Source of the DNA: Daedaleopsis sinensis
Taxonomy: Eukaryota; Basidiomycota; Agaricomycetes; Polyporales; Polyporaceae
Reading direction: 5' to 3'
Length of the DNA stretch: 64,000 nucleotides
NCBI GenBank assembly: GCA_033807695.1
Contig: CM066307.1
Location: 3,348,001-3,412,000, forward strand
Position 1 is the stretch's first letter; every line of letters starts with the position of its first letter. Of the stretch, positions 11,926 through 22,945 are shown one piece after another. The translations under genes were made by a program, and so were the position numbers. The notes under the pieces were generated by a model that worked only from the letters and a program-made list of their open reading frames with translations, searched no databases and had not been told where the DNA came from.

Positions 11926-12636
11926 ATGTCCGACTCTTCCTTCTACACCCTCAAGGCGACCCTCCCGGGCAACAAGACGTTCGACTTCGAGCAGCTCAAG
12001 GGCAAGGTCGTCCTCATCGTCAACACCGCATCCAAGTGGTGAGCCCGTCCGTCTCCTCGCCTTCTCTCCGCCCTCTCAAGCTCGCGGCGCGTTCAGTGGC
12101 TTCACGCCGCAGTACAAGGGTCTCGAGGCCCTCCACAAGAAGTACAAGGACCAGGGCCTCGTCGTCCTCGGCTTCCCGTGCAACCAGGTGCGTCACTGGC
12201 ACCCGAGTCCGCGCGCGTGCGCCATGCTCACCTGTGGGGACGCAGTTCGGCGGGCAGGAGCCCGAGAACGACGAGAAGATCGCCGAGTTCTGCGAGCTCA
12301 ACCACGGCGTGTCCTTCCCGCTCATGGCCAAGTCCGACGTGAACGGCGACAGCACGAACGAGGTCTTCAAGTGGCTCAAGGCGCAGAAGGCCGGCATCCT
12401 CGGCCTCACCCGCATCAAGGTGCGTGTCCCGTCCTTCCCCCGCCCTCCGCCCTCCGCTCGCGCCGTGCCCCGTTTTCCCGGGCGGCTGAGTACGAGTATG
12501 AGTACGAGTGCTGACGCGGACGACGCAGTGGAACTTTGAGAAGTTCCTCGTGGACAAGGAGGGCAAGGTCGTCAACCGCTGGGCGTCGACCACCTCGCCC
12601 GAGGACATCGACGCGACGATCAAGAAGCTCCTATGA
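11926..12636 (+). CDS. gpx: Glutathione peroxidase (thioredoxin/glutathione-dependent, Cys type)
   Basis: Reduces hydrogen and lipid hydroperoxides. Four exons: 11926-12038, 12097-12187, 12246-12419 and 12529-12636, giving 161 residues, typical for fungal Gpx/Hyr1. [16 protein letters not shown] contains the peroxidatic Cys, encoded by a codon split across intron 1. GFPCNQFGGQEP supplies the resolving Cys and catalytic Gln, and [14 protein letters not shown] supplies the Trp and Asn of the catalytic tetrad. The Cys is encoded as TGT, not selenocysteine. The frame is open upstream to an ATG at 11704, and that extension is rich in Arg and Ser and ends [11 protein letters not shown], so a longer mitochondrial form is possible. 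Confidence 0.93.
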
Positions 12637-13230
12637 CTCCCCGACGCCGACGCCGAGGCAGCCAAACTCTGAGCACGGAGATCCGAGTCTTCCGCTGGTA
12701 GACTGGATTGGCACGCTGAGGTGGAGGCTAGGAACTTGAAGGAATGCACAGTGTGGTGTACGATCTCGATTCTCGATGGTGTACTGTACTCGCTCAAATT
12801 ATATAGCTACCTCTCCTCCTCCGATCTTTGTGGCCCTTGTCACACTTGCACTCCCGGGAACTCCGGAGCTTCGTGAGGGGCGCTACTGGCTATCGCTGTG
12901 CACGTACCTAAGTACACTATCTACAAGTAAGTATAAAGATCAAAGAGGAAGCTTCAGACGTGAGACAAGGCTGATCGCACAGGTGCTGCGAACGAGTAAA
13001 GTCTGCGGCGACGAGCGAAATGCCCAGGGCAGGGAAAGCGAAGACGAAGGCGTGAGCATATGTACAGGCCTGGTAAGTCCGGACGAAAAAGAAGGGGAGA
13101 GGCTAATGTACGAATAAGTAAGCGTATGTACAAGCGTCAGAACTTGAAGTCCAGACAACGTCCACAGCCGTGATGTGTGCAGAAGCAGAAAGACGTACGA
13201 GGGAAGGCAGAGTCTACGCGGAAGACGCTC
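12637..13230. other. Convergent intergenic spacer
   Basis: Lies between the 3' ends of the peroxidase (plus strand) and the aspartic protease (minus strand). Nothing beyond the untranslated regions expected of convergent genes was recognised. Confidence 0.5.
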
Positions 13231-16064
13231 CTACCAGAACAGGACGCACACAACGGTCCCCAGCACCGCCCCCAGCCCGACGCGGCCGTGCACACGGCGC
13301 GCACCGCTGCTCTGCCAGCCCTCAGGAACCCCAAGCGTGATCGAGCGCGCGCTCGCGGTGGACGTCGTCGTGAGCGTGTGGCCGCTCATGTCCGTGACGA
13401 CGAGCGTCTCCACAGTCGGCGAAGGGGTGAGCGTCGGTATCGCACTGACATTCCGCCCGTGCGCGTTCAGCACGGCCGCGTACGTGCTCGTCGCGAGCCC
13501 GGACTTGAGCGTCTTGCCCGCGGGCGCGGAGACGGAGGTGTTGAACGTGTACGCGGGGGTCGAGAGCGCCGGGGTCGAGAGGAGGGAGTTCGGGAGCGTC
13601 GTGGGGACGGTGAGCGAGGCTGAGGCGAGGAAGGAGGCGACGGCGGTGGGGGACTCGGCGAGCGTGGTCGCGTTCGCGAGCGGGTAGAAGCCGATTATCG
13701 GGGGCTCTTTCGTGTTGATGCCGAAGCTGCGGAGGCCGTTAGGGCGCGGTGGGGTGGCAGAGAGGGGGTGTCGCTCACCTGAAGATCGAGTACACGGTGC
13801 GCAAGAACGGGTTGCCTATCGGACATGTGGATGAGTGCCTGTGGTCGGAGATAGATAGATGCGGAACGAACCTATTTGCCAGTCAATGCCGTCTGAGCTT
13901 GGGGGAAGTGCACGGGGCCAAGCAAGGCAGAGATTAGGGTTCCCAGACGCAGGTCCAATGATGTAGTCGGTAGGCTGCAGGATAAAGTCCCGACCACTGA
14001 AACGCGAATGGATTGAGCGCTACGTGACTCGAGCAGGCATCTGGAACCCACCCAAAGTTGAATGCCATCGTGACTTGTGTGTCGCACGGGACAATGTACT
14101 GTCCGGCATCTAGACTACCTATCAGTATTGTAGATCTGCATGGATGTGGAGCAGACACGTACCGTCATCTACCAGGCGTGCGCTGTCAATCATCGAGAAT
14201 ATCCGCGCGACCTGCAGAGCCTCGTGTCAGCTTCCTGTGGCTCTCCAGACGCCCATATAACTTGGACCTATATGGCCTCAAACAAGCACTCACATCCTGG
14301 TACGGTCCGAAGATGCCAGCGGTTCCCCTGTCAGGCACAAACAGCAGGTTTGCGGAGCACGACGCGTCAATCTTCGGGACAGATAACCTCAGCGTGGGAG
14401 GTGGGGCAATACGTACACGTCGATCAGGGCAAGCGAGGTGTTCATAGTCTGAGCAGAATACGTCGGTTCCGGGGTTATCGCACTCCCGTTGACCTGTGTT
14501 TAAACGTTGTGGGTCCATCCCTTTCGGAAAAGCCAATCAAGCGCGAAGAGTGCCGTACCGAGATCGCATCGAGCACAAGGGTCCACTGCAGATAACTTGC
14601 AGAGGTATCGTCCGAGTCCGAGTCCAGGAAAGGCGCGAACGGGACGACTTCGTTCCACTCAATCGCGCTTCTGTTCGTGACGACGGAACCGTCGATCGCG
14701 CCGAACGTAAGACTGCCGCCAGTGTCCCGTGTCAGCTTGAGCCCGAACAGCGGATAGTCGATGTCCCCATTCTGCGATAATGTGGCAAAGAACGGGGTCG
14801 CTGCAGTTCCCGTTTCAAATACAGCCCTGGGAGGAGCGGAGGGCACATACCGTTCGTGAGAGTGTTGGAGATGGAGGACAGTCGGGGGAACCCGAGACCG
14901 AGAACGCCGCTGACCTGGTCAACGAGGGTTACATTCGAAGTCTTCACCAGACCTGGCCGTCGACCGGTGCATTAGTTCCGGCTGATCATTTTGTATTGAT
15001 ACTCGCCGCCCATGACACAGCCAGAGTGCTCCAGTGGGAGCAACGGGAGACGACAGCTGTCTGTCGACGACCACCAACAATTCCGCAGTTGAAGCGGGAT
15101 GTATTATGCGGCTAAGGTGGATCATTCCAGAGCACGACGTGCAATTGTAATGGCCAACCTCAGCGGCTCGGTGGGGTGCTCTCAGAAATCGGCCGGAATG
15201 TCTCATATTCCAACCGATTTCCCAAAGATTTTCGGGCGTTTGAGATTGGCCATTGCATGCCATCGTGTGAGGCAGGAGGGATCGGTCCTTGACTCTAGCT
15301 ATGTCGCCAATCGCCTCATCCGCAGCGGGGGCGCGACAGGGGTAGCGCGGGGCTGGGAAGAGGTAGCGGGTAGAACACTCACCAAATGCTTGTTCTGGGA
15401 CACTGATGTTCCCAATAGATATAGACTCTCGCGCGACAAAGCCTTGAGCGCCTGAGACGCATGAGTAGGGTAATTGAGACAGACGGCAGTAATGCGGCAG
15501 CGCAGAGCAGGCAGACGGGAAGACGTGAGCGTCCAAGCCCTGTATGGAGCCGAAAGGAACTGAACGCACCTGTTCCGTCCGCATAGCTAGCACTGAAGGA
15601 GGTTGCGTTCGAGTTCACGGGAACGAATGTCGAGCTCTCGAACGAGAGGGGATATTTAGGGAGGTTGCATCTGCTCGAGGTGCAGTCCGACGAGAGCACC
15701 CAGAGGTCCGCGGATGCTGTGTCCAACGCAAGACGGAGGGTTACGTCCCCGACGCTCGACAGTGCGTAGTACGTCCTACGCGCACATGTCACGCTGCCGA
15801 GGTCCCCGACGTGAAGAGTAGCACTCACTGCTTGTCCGAGGCGAGCGCGACCGGGACGATGGTCGAGTTGGCTTGAGCAGGAGGGGTGTCGAGGGTGATG
15901 CCCGACAAATTCTGCCCAAGAGAGTCCCGCGCGAGTAGCCCGTTGCGTTTCGCTATCGTCCAATCCTTCTTGCGTAGGTCCGGCCGCCAGCGCGGGACAG
16001 GAGCGGAGGCGTAGATGCCGTCGAGGAGGGCTAGAATGGAGAGGACGAGGACGAGGGGCAGCAT
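13231..16064 (-). CDS. Secreted pepsin-like aspartic protease (A1) with hydrophobic C-terminus
   Basis: Extracellular or wall-associated acid protease. Twelve exons: 16064-15829, 15775-15570, 15451-15383, 14952-14851, 14800-14559, 14493-14417, 14327-14294, 14211-14163, 14118-14052, 13996-13872, 13815-13779 and 13726-13231; they sum to 579 residues with every splice in phase. A signal peptide (MLPLVLVLSILALLDGIYA) and propeptide precede LALDTASADLWVLSSDC, the first active-site Asp. SGVLGLGFPRLS, a second-site DVGTAGIFGP, FILQPTDYIIGPASGNPNLC and FLRTVYSIF follow in family order. After the core come a Ser/Thr/Ala-rich linker and a hydrophobic end (GLGAVLGTVVCVLF), suggesting a GPI anchor or membrane tail. 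Both catalytic Asp are kept, but the motifs read DTAS and DVGT instead of the usual DTGS and D[ST]GT. Intron 3 is 430 bp, far longer than the others, and contains a foldback sequence. Confidence 0.88.
15149..15254. repeat. 106-bp foldback (imperfect inverted repeat) inside an intron
   Basis: The left arm begins AATGGCCAACCTCA and the right arm, read on the other strand, begins AATGGCCAATCTCA. A central pair, ATCGGCCGGAATGT against ATCGGTTGGAATAT, flanks a tiny loop, so nearly the whole segment can fold back. It lies in intron 3 of the aspartic protease gene. It resembles a small MITE or a structured intron insertion; no clear target duplication was found. Confidence 0.6.
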
Positions 16065-18011
16065 GCTGGGTGCTGGGTGGGCCGCGCGCGGAGAGAGGGG
16101 GTTCAGCAGGAGGGCATGCGGGGGTAAAAGGGTGTGGGGGAAGGAAGGGAAGGCAGCTGACGAGCTGCGGACCTCGGTCGTTGTGGTTTTCTGTGCAGTG
16201 TGGGCGCGTTCTCAGCCCTATATTACACAGGCGTCTATCTACACTATATGGGCGTCTGAATGGGCTGATGTAACTTTGCCTTTTGCGGTCACACCTCACA
16301 CAAATATCTATGGCCGTCGGCCGTTCGTTTCCAATTCGTTTCGACCTGATTTCAACTTAACGACTGCCACCATCTCTCTCTGCCACAGCATCGATCTCTA
16401 TAGACAGCTTGCCGGTCCACCAACGCATGTTGAAACGTTGAAGTTCGGAATGCGCCAGCTGGCGAGAACGGGTGTTTACATAGGCTCGTAAACCACCCTC
16501 TCGCTCTTCGTCCCTCTGAGGAGAGGCTGGACCATCCTAGGAGGGGGGGTGCGGGTGACCCCCGTGGGAACGTCGGAGCTTGAATTGATACATGAACGAA
16601 GACTCCCCACCATATCTATAGCTTGAGCATGTTCTCAATTCTGCAGGATGTTACTGAGAGACCAAATGAGTACTTCCTGCAATTATTTGGAGGCATGGGT
16701 GCTTCAAGGATGTGTACGGAGTCCATTCGTCTCTGAGTCTGGGTGACTGGGCGCTTGGAGAGAGCAGGCGCTCACGAAGGCCTCAGGTGCGTTCGAACTC
16801 CGACGTTCCCACGGGGGTCACCCGCACCCCTCCTCCTAGGATGAACAAGCCTATGTTTACAGTCGTTTTCACACCGCTTGTCACGGTCGTTTGGGCGCCG
16901 AGTTGTGCACGACAAGCTCTCCCAACTCCTCCCCCTTTGAAACCTCGAAGCTCAATATCTCCTGAACGGCAGCCGGCTATTCTTCAATATTCTGGCACTC
17001 AACGACGCCAGCACGCGACTGCTGTATCGGTGCAGACCACCATGTACCCGGAATCACCACCCTCGACACTCGAAACATGATTCCTCTTCAACCACGATAG
17101 ATATCGGAGGTATGGTTATCTTGGATTCGGGATCTGATGGGTGGTCTTGAGGGTATGGAGGAAGAATGATGTGCTTCTCATGACCCGTTCTCTTGCTGTC
17201 GGTATGCTCCCTCCCCCTGTACCCCTCGGTCGTCTCAACTCGCACTCAAAATCAATGTAAAATTGGTCAAATAGGCTCAGGGGAACGTCTGCTGCACCGC
17301 TAATGCTCGTGAGTGCTCTACAGATATATCTATCGTGCATATACACTTCCCCACCAAGTGAGGCGATATACCACCGTATTCCGAGCAATCCATTCTTTGA
17401 ATATATACTCTGTGAGCATCCACAAGCGTCGTGAATGAGTGAGAAATCTTCCCTCTATCGTCCAACTTCAATTTGCGATAGCGCTCGAGGACAAATGGGC
17501 AGGGAGAGAGCCCCCTCGAGCGCCTAACGGCTTGCTGTCCTTTCACATTCCTCGAGCTCCTCCTCGCAAGAACGTTTTCCGCCCACCAACACCGTAGGTA
17601 AGTCGTGTCTTCCACCCCGCACCTGAGCGAGATTCCGGCAGGCGACGCGCAGCGTGGCGACACGGCTGCACGCCATGTCTTCCTCCGAGGACACGTCCTC
17701 GAGTTGACCAGCCGTGCGAGCAGCGTAGTTCGACGCGACCACGGAGATCGTCCGGGCGACATGCGATGCGCGTTCCCTCATGGAGAACTTCCGCGGATCG
17801 AGTCTTTGGCGCGGCAATATTGTTTGGAAGTCTTTGGACTTGTCGGAACTACGTCTCATCCCAACCCACAGGTCACTGGTCCAACCCGGATCTATTTTGT
17901 GTGGGAAGTTCTGTAGCTAGAACTCACAGCAGCCCTTAGGAAGCCCATTATCACTCTCTGCTACAACTCGACAATTCGCCAACGCATGCGGCATACAGCG
18001 TGACGTGTACG
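16065..18011. other. Intergenic region with an inverted-repeat element
   Basis: Divergent promoters of the protease (minus) and phosphatase (plus) flank about 1.9 kb. It contains the 311-bp inverted-repeat element listed separately. A minus-strand open stretch around 17859-17630 (MRERASHVARTISVVASNYA and onward, ending at a plausible GT donor) might be one exon of an unrecognised gene, but no partner exons were found. Confidence 0.4.
16533..16843. mobile_element. 311-bp inverted-repeat element (MITE-like)
   Basis: About 50-bp terminal inverted repeats, nearly perfect, at 16533-16584 and 16793-16843. Both begin CATCCTAGGAGG when read inward and include GTGACCCCCGTGGGAACGTC. The roughly 210-bp interior has no coding capacity. 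The structure fits a non-autonomous DNA transposon, but no unambiguous target-site duplication is visible. Confidence 0.7.
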
Positions 18012-19461
18012 ATGCCGCGCTTCTTCTCTGTCCTCGCTGTTCTCGTTCCGGTCTTTGGCGTGCTCTGGGTCTTCCGGTCCTTCATCCCGCTTCAAGTTGT
18101 CGAGCTCGCCTCCAGTTTCCCCCTCTCCTGGCCCCTTGCCACGCATCCCGACGCCGTAATTGAGGACGGCCACGGGTCGCAGAAGCCCCTCCAGGCCGCT
18201 GACTTTGCCGATCCCCACCGTATCAAGCCAGGCCAGCACCATGTCCCGGTTGCCGCCAGTCACGAACATGCACAGGGCCAGTTTACCAGGAAGATTGTGG
18301 CCGTCGGCGATCTGCACGGTGACATGCCGAACGCGAAGGAGGTTCTGCAGATGGCGGGGGTAGTCGACGAGAACGGGGATTGGTCTGGGAATGTCGACTT
18401 TTTCGTGCAGACCGGGGACATCATCGACAGGTGAGCGGGCTCGTCTATCGAACTTAGGGGCATTTATTCAAGTTCGCAGAGGAGACGACACCATCAAGCT
18501 GTATATGTGGATGGACCGACTCCGTGACCAGGCCCGCGCGGTCGGAGGAACGGTCTTGACCCACCTGGGCAACCATGAATGGATGAACGTGATCGGCGAC
18601 TGGAGGTATGTACATCCCTCCGAAGTAAAGACGTTCGGGTCCGTCGCTGCTCGTCAGAAGATGCTGTCGACGGGGCGCATCGGACGGAGCTGGGCCGCGA
18701 ACTACACTACCACCTCTCGTCTGCCGCTCCATCCCTCGCTTGGCCCGCCCAACACCGACTACGACCCGTCGTCCTCGTCCCCGCTCTCCCATGCTGCGAT
18801 CTCCTTCGTGCACGGGGGTCTCGCGCCTACGTATGCCGACCTGACGCCCTTCCCGTCGCGCATCAACGAGATCTCCGCATCCCTCCTCCGCAAGCTGCAA
18901 TCCCGGCCCCAGCCGCCGCCGCATCCTCCCAACCCATACCCCGGGCTGCCGCACGATGCGACGCCGGCCGAGCACAGCCTGTACGACGCCGGGGGCCCTC
19001 TTTGGTACCGTGGCTGGGCGCTGGACCCCGAGGAGAAGGTGTGCAAAGAGGTCGACGCGGTGCTGAAGGCCACCGGCACGCGGCGCATGGTGATGGGCCA
19101 CACTCCCGACTTCCAGGTGCGTGCTACAGTGTAGAGCCTATAGCTAGCTCGACCGTTGACTCTGACATGGCGACAGAAAATCGTCTCACGGTGTGGAGGG
19201 AAGATCATCATCATTGATACCGGTGCGTGCACTCGTCTCGGCAACGAACTAGGCGCGTCCTGACTTGGTGTTGCAGGCATCTCGCATGCGTATGGCGGAG
19301 CGCTCTCTGCGCTAACCGTCACCTACACTCTGACGCCTGCGCCGAGCGACGCGTCCGGGCAGAAAGTGTGGACGGAGAAGGAGGTGGTGACGGCGTTGTA
19401 CGTTGATGTGGACGTGGTGTTGGCTGAAGACGAGCGGGCTGTCATAGGCGACTTTGTCTAG
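18012..19461 (+). CDS. Calcineurin-like metallophosphatase, Shewanella-like protein phosphatase type
   Basis: Metal-dependent phosphatase related to PPP-family Ser/Thr phosphatases. Four exons: 18012-18430, 18480-19116, 19177-19222 and 19277-19461, giving 428 residues. The canonical metal and phosphate motifs are all present in order: AVGDLHGD, QTGDIIDRGDD (split by intron 1), HLGNHEWMN, FVHGGLAP and VMGHTPD, with IIIIDTGISHAYGG closing the fold. An N-terminal hydrophobic stretch (FFSVLAVLVPVFGVLWVF) indicates a signal anchor or signal peptide, so the enzyme probably acts in the secretory pathway or at a membrane. The start at 18012 is the first ATG and places that segment correctly. Confidence 0.9.
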
Positions 19462-20048
19462 TCCAGGATACTTGGCGAGTAACTTATTGGCTTATATCTG
19501 TATAATCATGCACTTCGATTTTTCGCGCTGAAGTTTTCGACTCTATTGTGCTTCACAGCCAGGATGCCACGTTGATGCGGTACGTCTACCGCATGTCTTC
19601 CGCGTTGAGCCGATACCGAATGTCTGACATGCACACTGCCCATACGAGGAGTGGTGCAAGTCGACGGATAATTGGAATTTGTCGATCCAATTGAACGAGA
19701 CGACCGAGGACACCTGTTGACCTGCAGAGAAGACGCAGCCTATGGAGCGCTAAACGGATTTCCGGGCGTTACCCCGCACTAACACGTCATCCACCTCCTC
19801 CTCATCCACGTGTTTGGTAAAGCGCTTGCCATAAATGGTAAGACGGAAATGATCAACTTCTTTCCAGAATCCAGAGGCACGCTAGGGCACGCTCCAATGA
19901 CATACACCCGTCCTCGACGCGGATATATATCCCCCACCTCGACCCCTCGTACACATCACCAAATCCCCTGCTAACGACTTTACACACGGCCCACATCTCA
20001 TCATCTTCCCTCCCACTCTCCTGCCTCCCCTCCTCCCCGTCTTCGTCA
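19462..20048. other. Intergenic spacer containing the left edge of the duplicated block
   Basis: Homology to the second copy begins at 19621, inside this spacer. The sequence just upstream of that point has no counterpart at 58516 and before. The promoter of the Ncp1-like gene occupies the right half. Confidence 0.7.
19921..19932 (+). promoter_or_regulatory. TATA-like box of the Ncp1-like gene, copy 1
   Basis: GGATATATATCC lies about 120 bases upstream of the start codon in pyrimidine-rich promoter sequence. It is kept exactly in the second copy. Confidence 0.55.
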
Positions 20049-21491
20049 ATGGCGACCCGCACGGCGACATTCATCGACTACGTCGACACACCAGGCAGTG
20101 AGCAGAGCGCGTACTTCGACGCCCCGGTCATGATATTCAACAAGAAGTCAGCCGAGACGCTCCCTATGATCACTGAAGCCAAGACTCCCCCACGCCGCTT
20201 CGTCGAGAACCTTCCAGGGGCGTACGACACCGACGAGGACAGAGAGCAGGACGGCGCGACCGTCATCCGCGACGCATCTGTCAAGATCCCCCGCGACCCC
20301 AATGTCGGCAACGCGCCCACGGCAAGAGACGAGGAAGCAGTGGACGATGCAGAGGACGACGCGCTCGGTGACGGCGGGCGCTTCAAAGCGTCTCATCACC
20401 GCTCCTCGTCCGTCGCGGTCACGGACTCGGGCTACGGCTCGGGCTCGAACCTGCACGGCGCACGCCCGCAGTCCCGCGCGTCGCAGGCGAGCGACAAGAT
20501 GGAGCCGATCCCCATCCTCTGGACCGAGTCCCCGCAGAAAACGCGCAACCCCGCCCTTTCCGCCGCTCACGACGACGACGGCGGCGAGAGACCGAGGAAG
20601 GACAGCCCGTTCAAGCGCGCGTCGTCGCTCCGCTCGTTCCGCTCGATAGGCCCCCGCTCGAGCCTCGCGGACCAGGAGCGGGCGAGCATCAGGACTGCGC
20701 CGAGTGGCATGGACAAGAGCACGTTGCGGAGGCGCAGGATCACTTTGAGCGGGGGGAGCTTCGCTAGCGGGGCCGGCACGGTCGGCCCTGCGGCGAGCCC
20801 GGACCTCGACGACGCGTTCCACGCTCGCAGCCGCAGCGCGGAGCTCTCGTTGACGGACAAGCAGAAGGCGAAGTTGACCAAGTCTCAGAGTGAGTGGCTT
20901 CTCCATGCACGCCCATTTGGGGTAGGCTGACTGAGTGTTGTGTGTGGTACAGTCAAGGAGGGCAAGAAGGTCGCGAAGATCATCGTCGCTGAGGGCAAGG
21001 CGGAGCAGAAGGCACTCGACGACGCGCTCAGAGAGCTCTCCGATCTGCAGAAGATGCAGAAGGCCGCAGTCAAGGTACGTCTTCCATCGAGACCAGTAGG
21101 TCTATCGACACACTCCCTGACACGTCCATCCACAGGAGGAGAGCAAGGCGTACTCATCGTACTCGAAGACCCTCCGCGACTTCCACAAGGTCGAGCTCGA
21201 GTTCTTCGCCGCCCGCGCCAAGTACGAGCGGGCGCAAGCGGACCTCCGCGCGCAGGAGGACGCGCGCGACGCCTCCCGCAGCCATGCCCGCGAGACGACC
21301 GAGATGCTGCAGGAGAAGAACCGGGAAGTCGAGTGGCTCAGGGCGCAGAAGTCCGTCGACGACGTGAGTGCTTGTTTTCGCTGTCGCTCCGCGACATTCA
21401 TCTTGCTGACTTGGACGTAATGCAGCGCGAGCGCGAGGCCACGTCGCGAAGCGCAGCGCCGCGTCTCCGCGTGCCACCGGGGGACAGATGA
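20049..21491 (+). CDS. Ncp1-like coiled-coil protein, copy 1
   Basis: Resembles the basidiomycete family often labelled 'DNA-binding protein Ncp1'; the biochemical role is not established here. Four exons, 20049-20889, 20953-21074, 21136-21363 and 21426-21491, give 418 residues. The N-terminal 280 residues are disordered and rich in Ser, Arg and Asp. From about residue 280 a long charged helix follows: KEGKKVAKIIVAEGKAEQKAL, ELSDLQKMQKAAVK, FFAARAKYERAQADLRAQ and ETTEMLQEKNREVEWLRAQK, a clear coiled coil. The last exon is short and Arg-rich and its frame is the least certain part. A truncated sedolisin begins about 110 bases downstream on the same strand. Confidence 0.75.
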
Positions 21492-21600
21492 AGAGGCCTG
21501 TGGCGCCAAAGACCCCGATTAAGCCGGCGGTGCGTGTGCCATCCGAGTCCGACGTCAAAGATGGTTCGGAGTGACTGATATGACCGCTTTTGTGCCGCAG

Positions 21601-22945
21601 GACGTGCTGACGGACGCGGACCACTGCGACACTCAAGTCACGCTCGACTGCATCCGCGCGCTGTACGACTTCCAGCCGAATCTGCAGGCGACCGACCAGA
21701 ACACGGTCGGGGTCGGTGAGTGCCGCTGCGTCGTCGTTTTGGGTGAGGCTGACGAGAGCACACGGCAGTCGAACTCGCGGACCAGACGCTGTCGCCGAAC
21801 GATCTCACGACGTTCTTCCAGAAGTTCGCGACGGGTTCGGTGAACACGCAGCCCACGCTCGTGAGCATCGACGGGGGTGCGCCTTATTGTTGCACTCACG
21901 ATGTCCTGTGCTGCAACTGACGCGGCGCACGCAGGCACTATCAATGCGGACGAGACCGACCCGAACCTGTTCGGGGAGTCGAACCTGGACTTTGAGCTCT
22001 TGATGGGTCTCCTCGGCAAGGACCAGGAGGTCAAGCTGTACCAAGTCGGCGGCAGTACGTCCTGCACCACAGAGTCCATCCGCATCTCTGGCTGACCGCG
22101 CGTGTGCAGGTAGCTCGTTCAACCTCCTCCTGGACGCCATCGACAACGTCAACGACGGCTTTTGCGGCTTCGACGGCGGCGACGACCCCGACTTCGACTT
22201 CGTGGACGCGGGCACGACCGAGGACTGCGGCAACAAGCCCCCCTCGTTCGTCTACTCGGTCTCGTACGCCGGCGGCGAGGACTTCCCCGCGCAGTACATG
22301 CAGCGCCAGTGCACCGAGTACGGCAAGGTGCGCCCATCCCGCCTCTGCCCCCTCATTAACATTAACCTTGCCCATTGCTCATTACTCGCCCCGCTACAGC
22401 TCGGCCTACTGGGCATGACCTTCTTCTACGCGTCCGGCGACAACGGCGTCGCGTCGAACGCAGACGGCCTCTGCCTGCAGGCGGACGGGAGCACCGCCGC
22501 GGGCACGGGCAACTCATCCCGCCTCTGCCCCCTCATTAACATTAACCTTGCCCATTGCTCATTACTCGCCCCGCTACAGCTCGGCCTACTGGGCATGACC
22601 TTCTTCTACGCGTCCGGCGACAACGGCGTCGCGTCGAACGCAGACGGCCTCTGCCTGCAGGCGGACGGGAGCACCGCCGCGGGCACGGGCAACTTCCTCC
22701 CGAACTTCCCCGCGACGTGCCAGTACGTGACCGCCGTCGGCGCGACGCAGGTCGACGCGGGCAAGGGCGTGTCCGACCCGGAGGTCGCCCCGACGCGCTT
22801 CGGCGAGTCGCTAGTTCTCGGATCGCGTGTAGTAGCCACAGATGGAATGAGCGCTACCACTGGCGCACCAATCGCGAGGCTGAGATCCCGAGACGGACGG
22901 CTATGGACCTGGAGGGCGGCGCTGTCCGAAACAGGTCAGTAGCAC
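21601..22945 (+). pseudogene. Truncated sedolisin (tripeptidyl-peptidase, S53) fragment, copy 1
   Basis: Spliceable exons from 21601 encode CDTQVTLDCIRALYDFQPN, TLVSIDGGTINADETDPN, GESNLDFELLMGLLGKDQEVKLYQVGG, FCGFDGGDDPDF, RQCTEYGKLGLLGMTFFYASGDNGV and FPATCQYVTAVGATQV, the order seen in fungal sedolisins. The Glu and Asp of the catalytic region (GESNLD) and the oxyanion Asp (SGDNG) are present. The signal peptide, the roughly 200-residue prodomain and the C-terminal GTSAS region with the catalytic Ser are all absent. Similarity stops abruptly near 22815, after which the frame runs through unrelated sequence to a stop at about 22942. Here 60 codons are duplicated in tandem. The product cannot be an active protease. 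Confidence 0.8.
22335..22694. repeat. 180-bp tandem duplication (two units) in the sedolisin fragment
   Basis: Units 22335-22514 and 22515-22694 are identical as far as read. Each contains the 3' part of an intron and the following exon segment (LGLLGMTFFYASGDNGV to TAAGTGN). The length is a multiple of three, so the frame is kept. The second block copy has a single unit at 61234-61413, which shows the duplication arose after the block duplicated. Confidence 0.93.

Noticed and set aside
17524..17859. Possible exon of an additional gene upstream of the phosphatase
   Set aside because: One donor site is plausible, but no start, partner exon or family likeness could be established.
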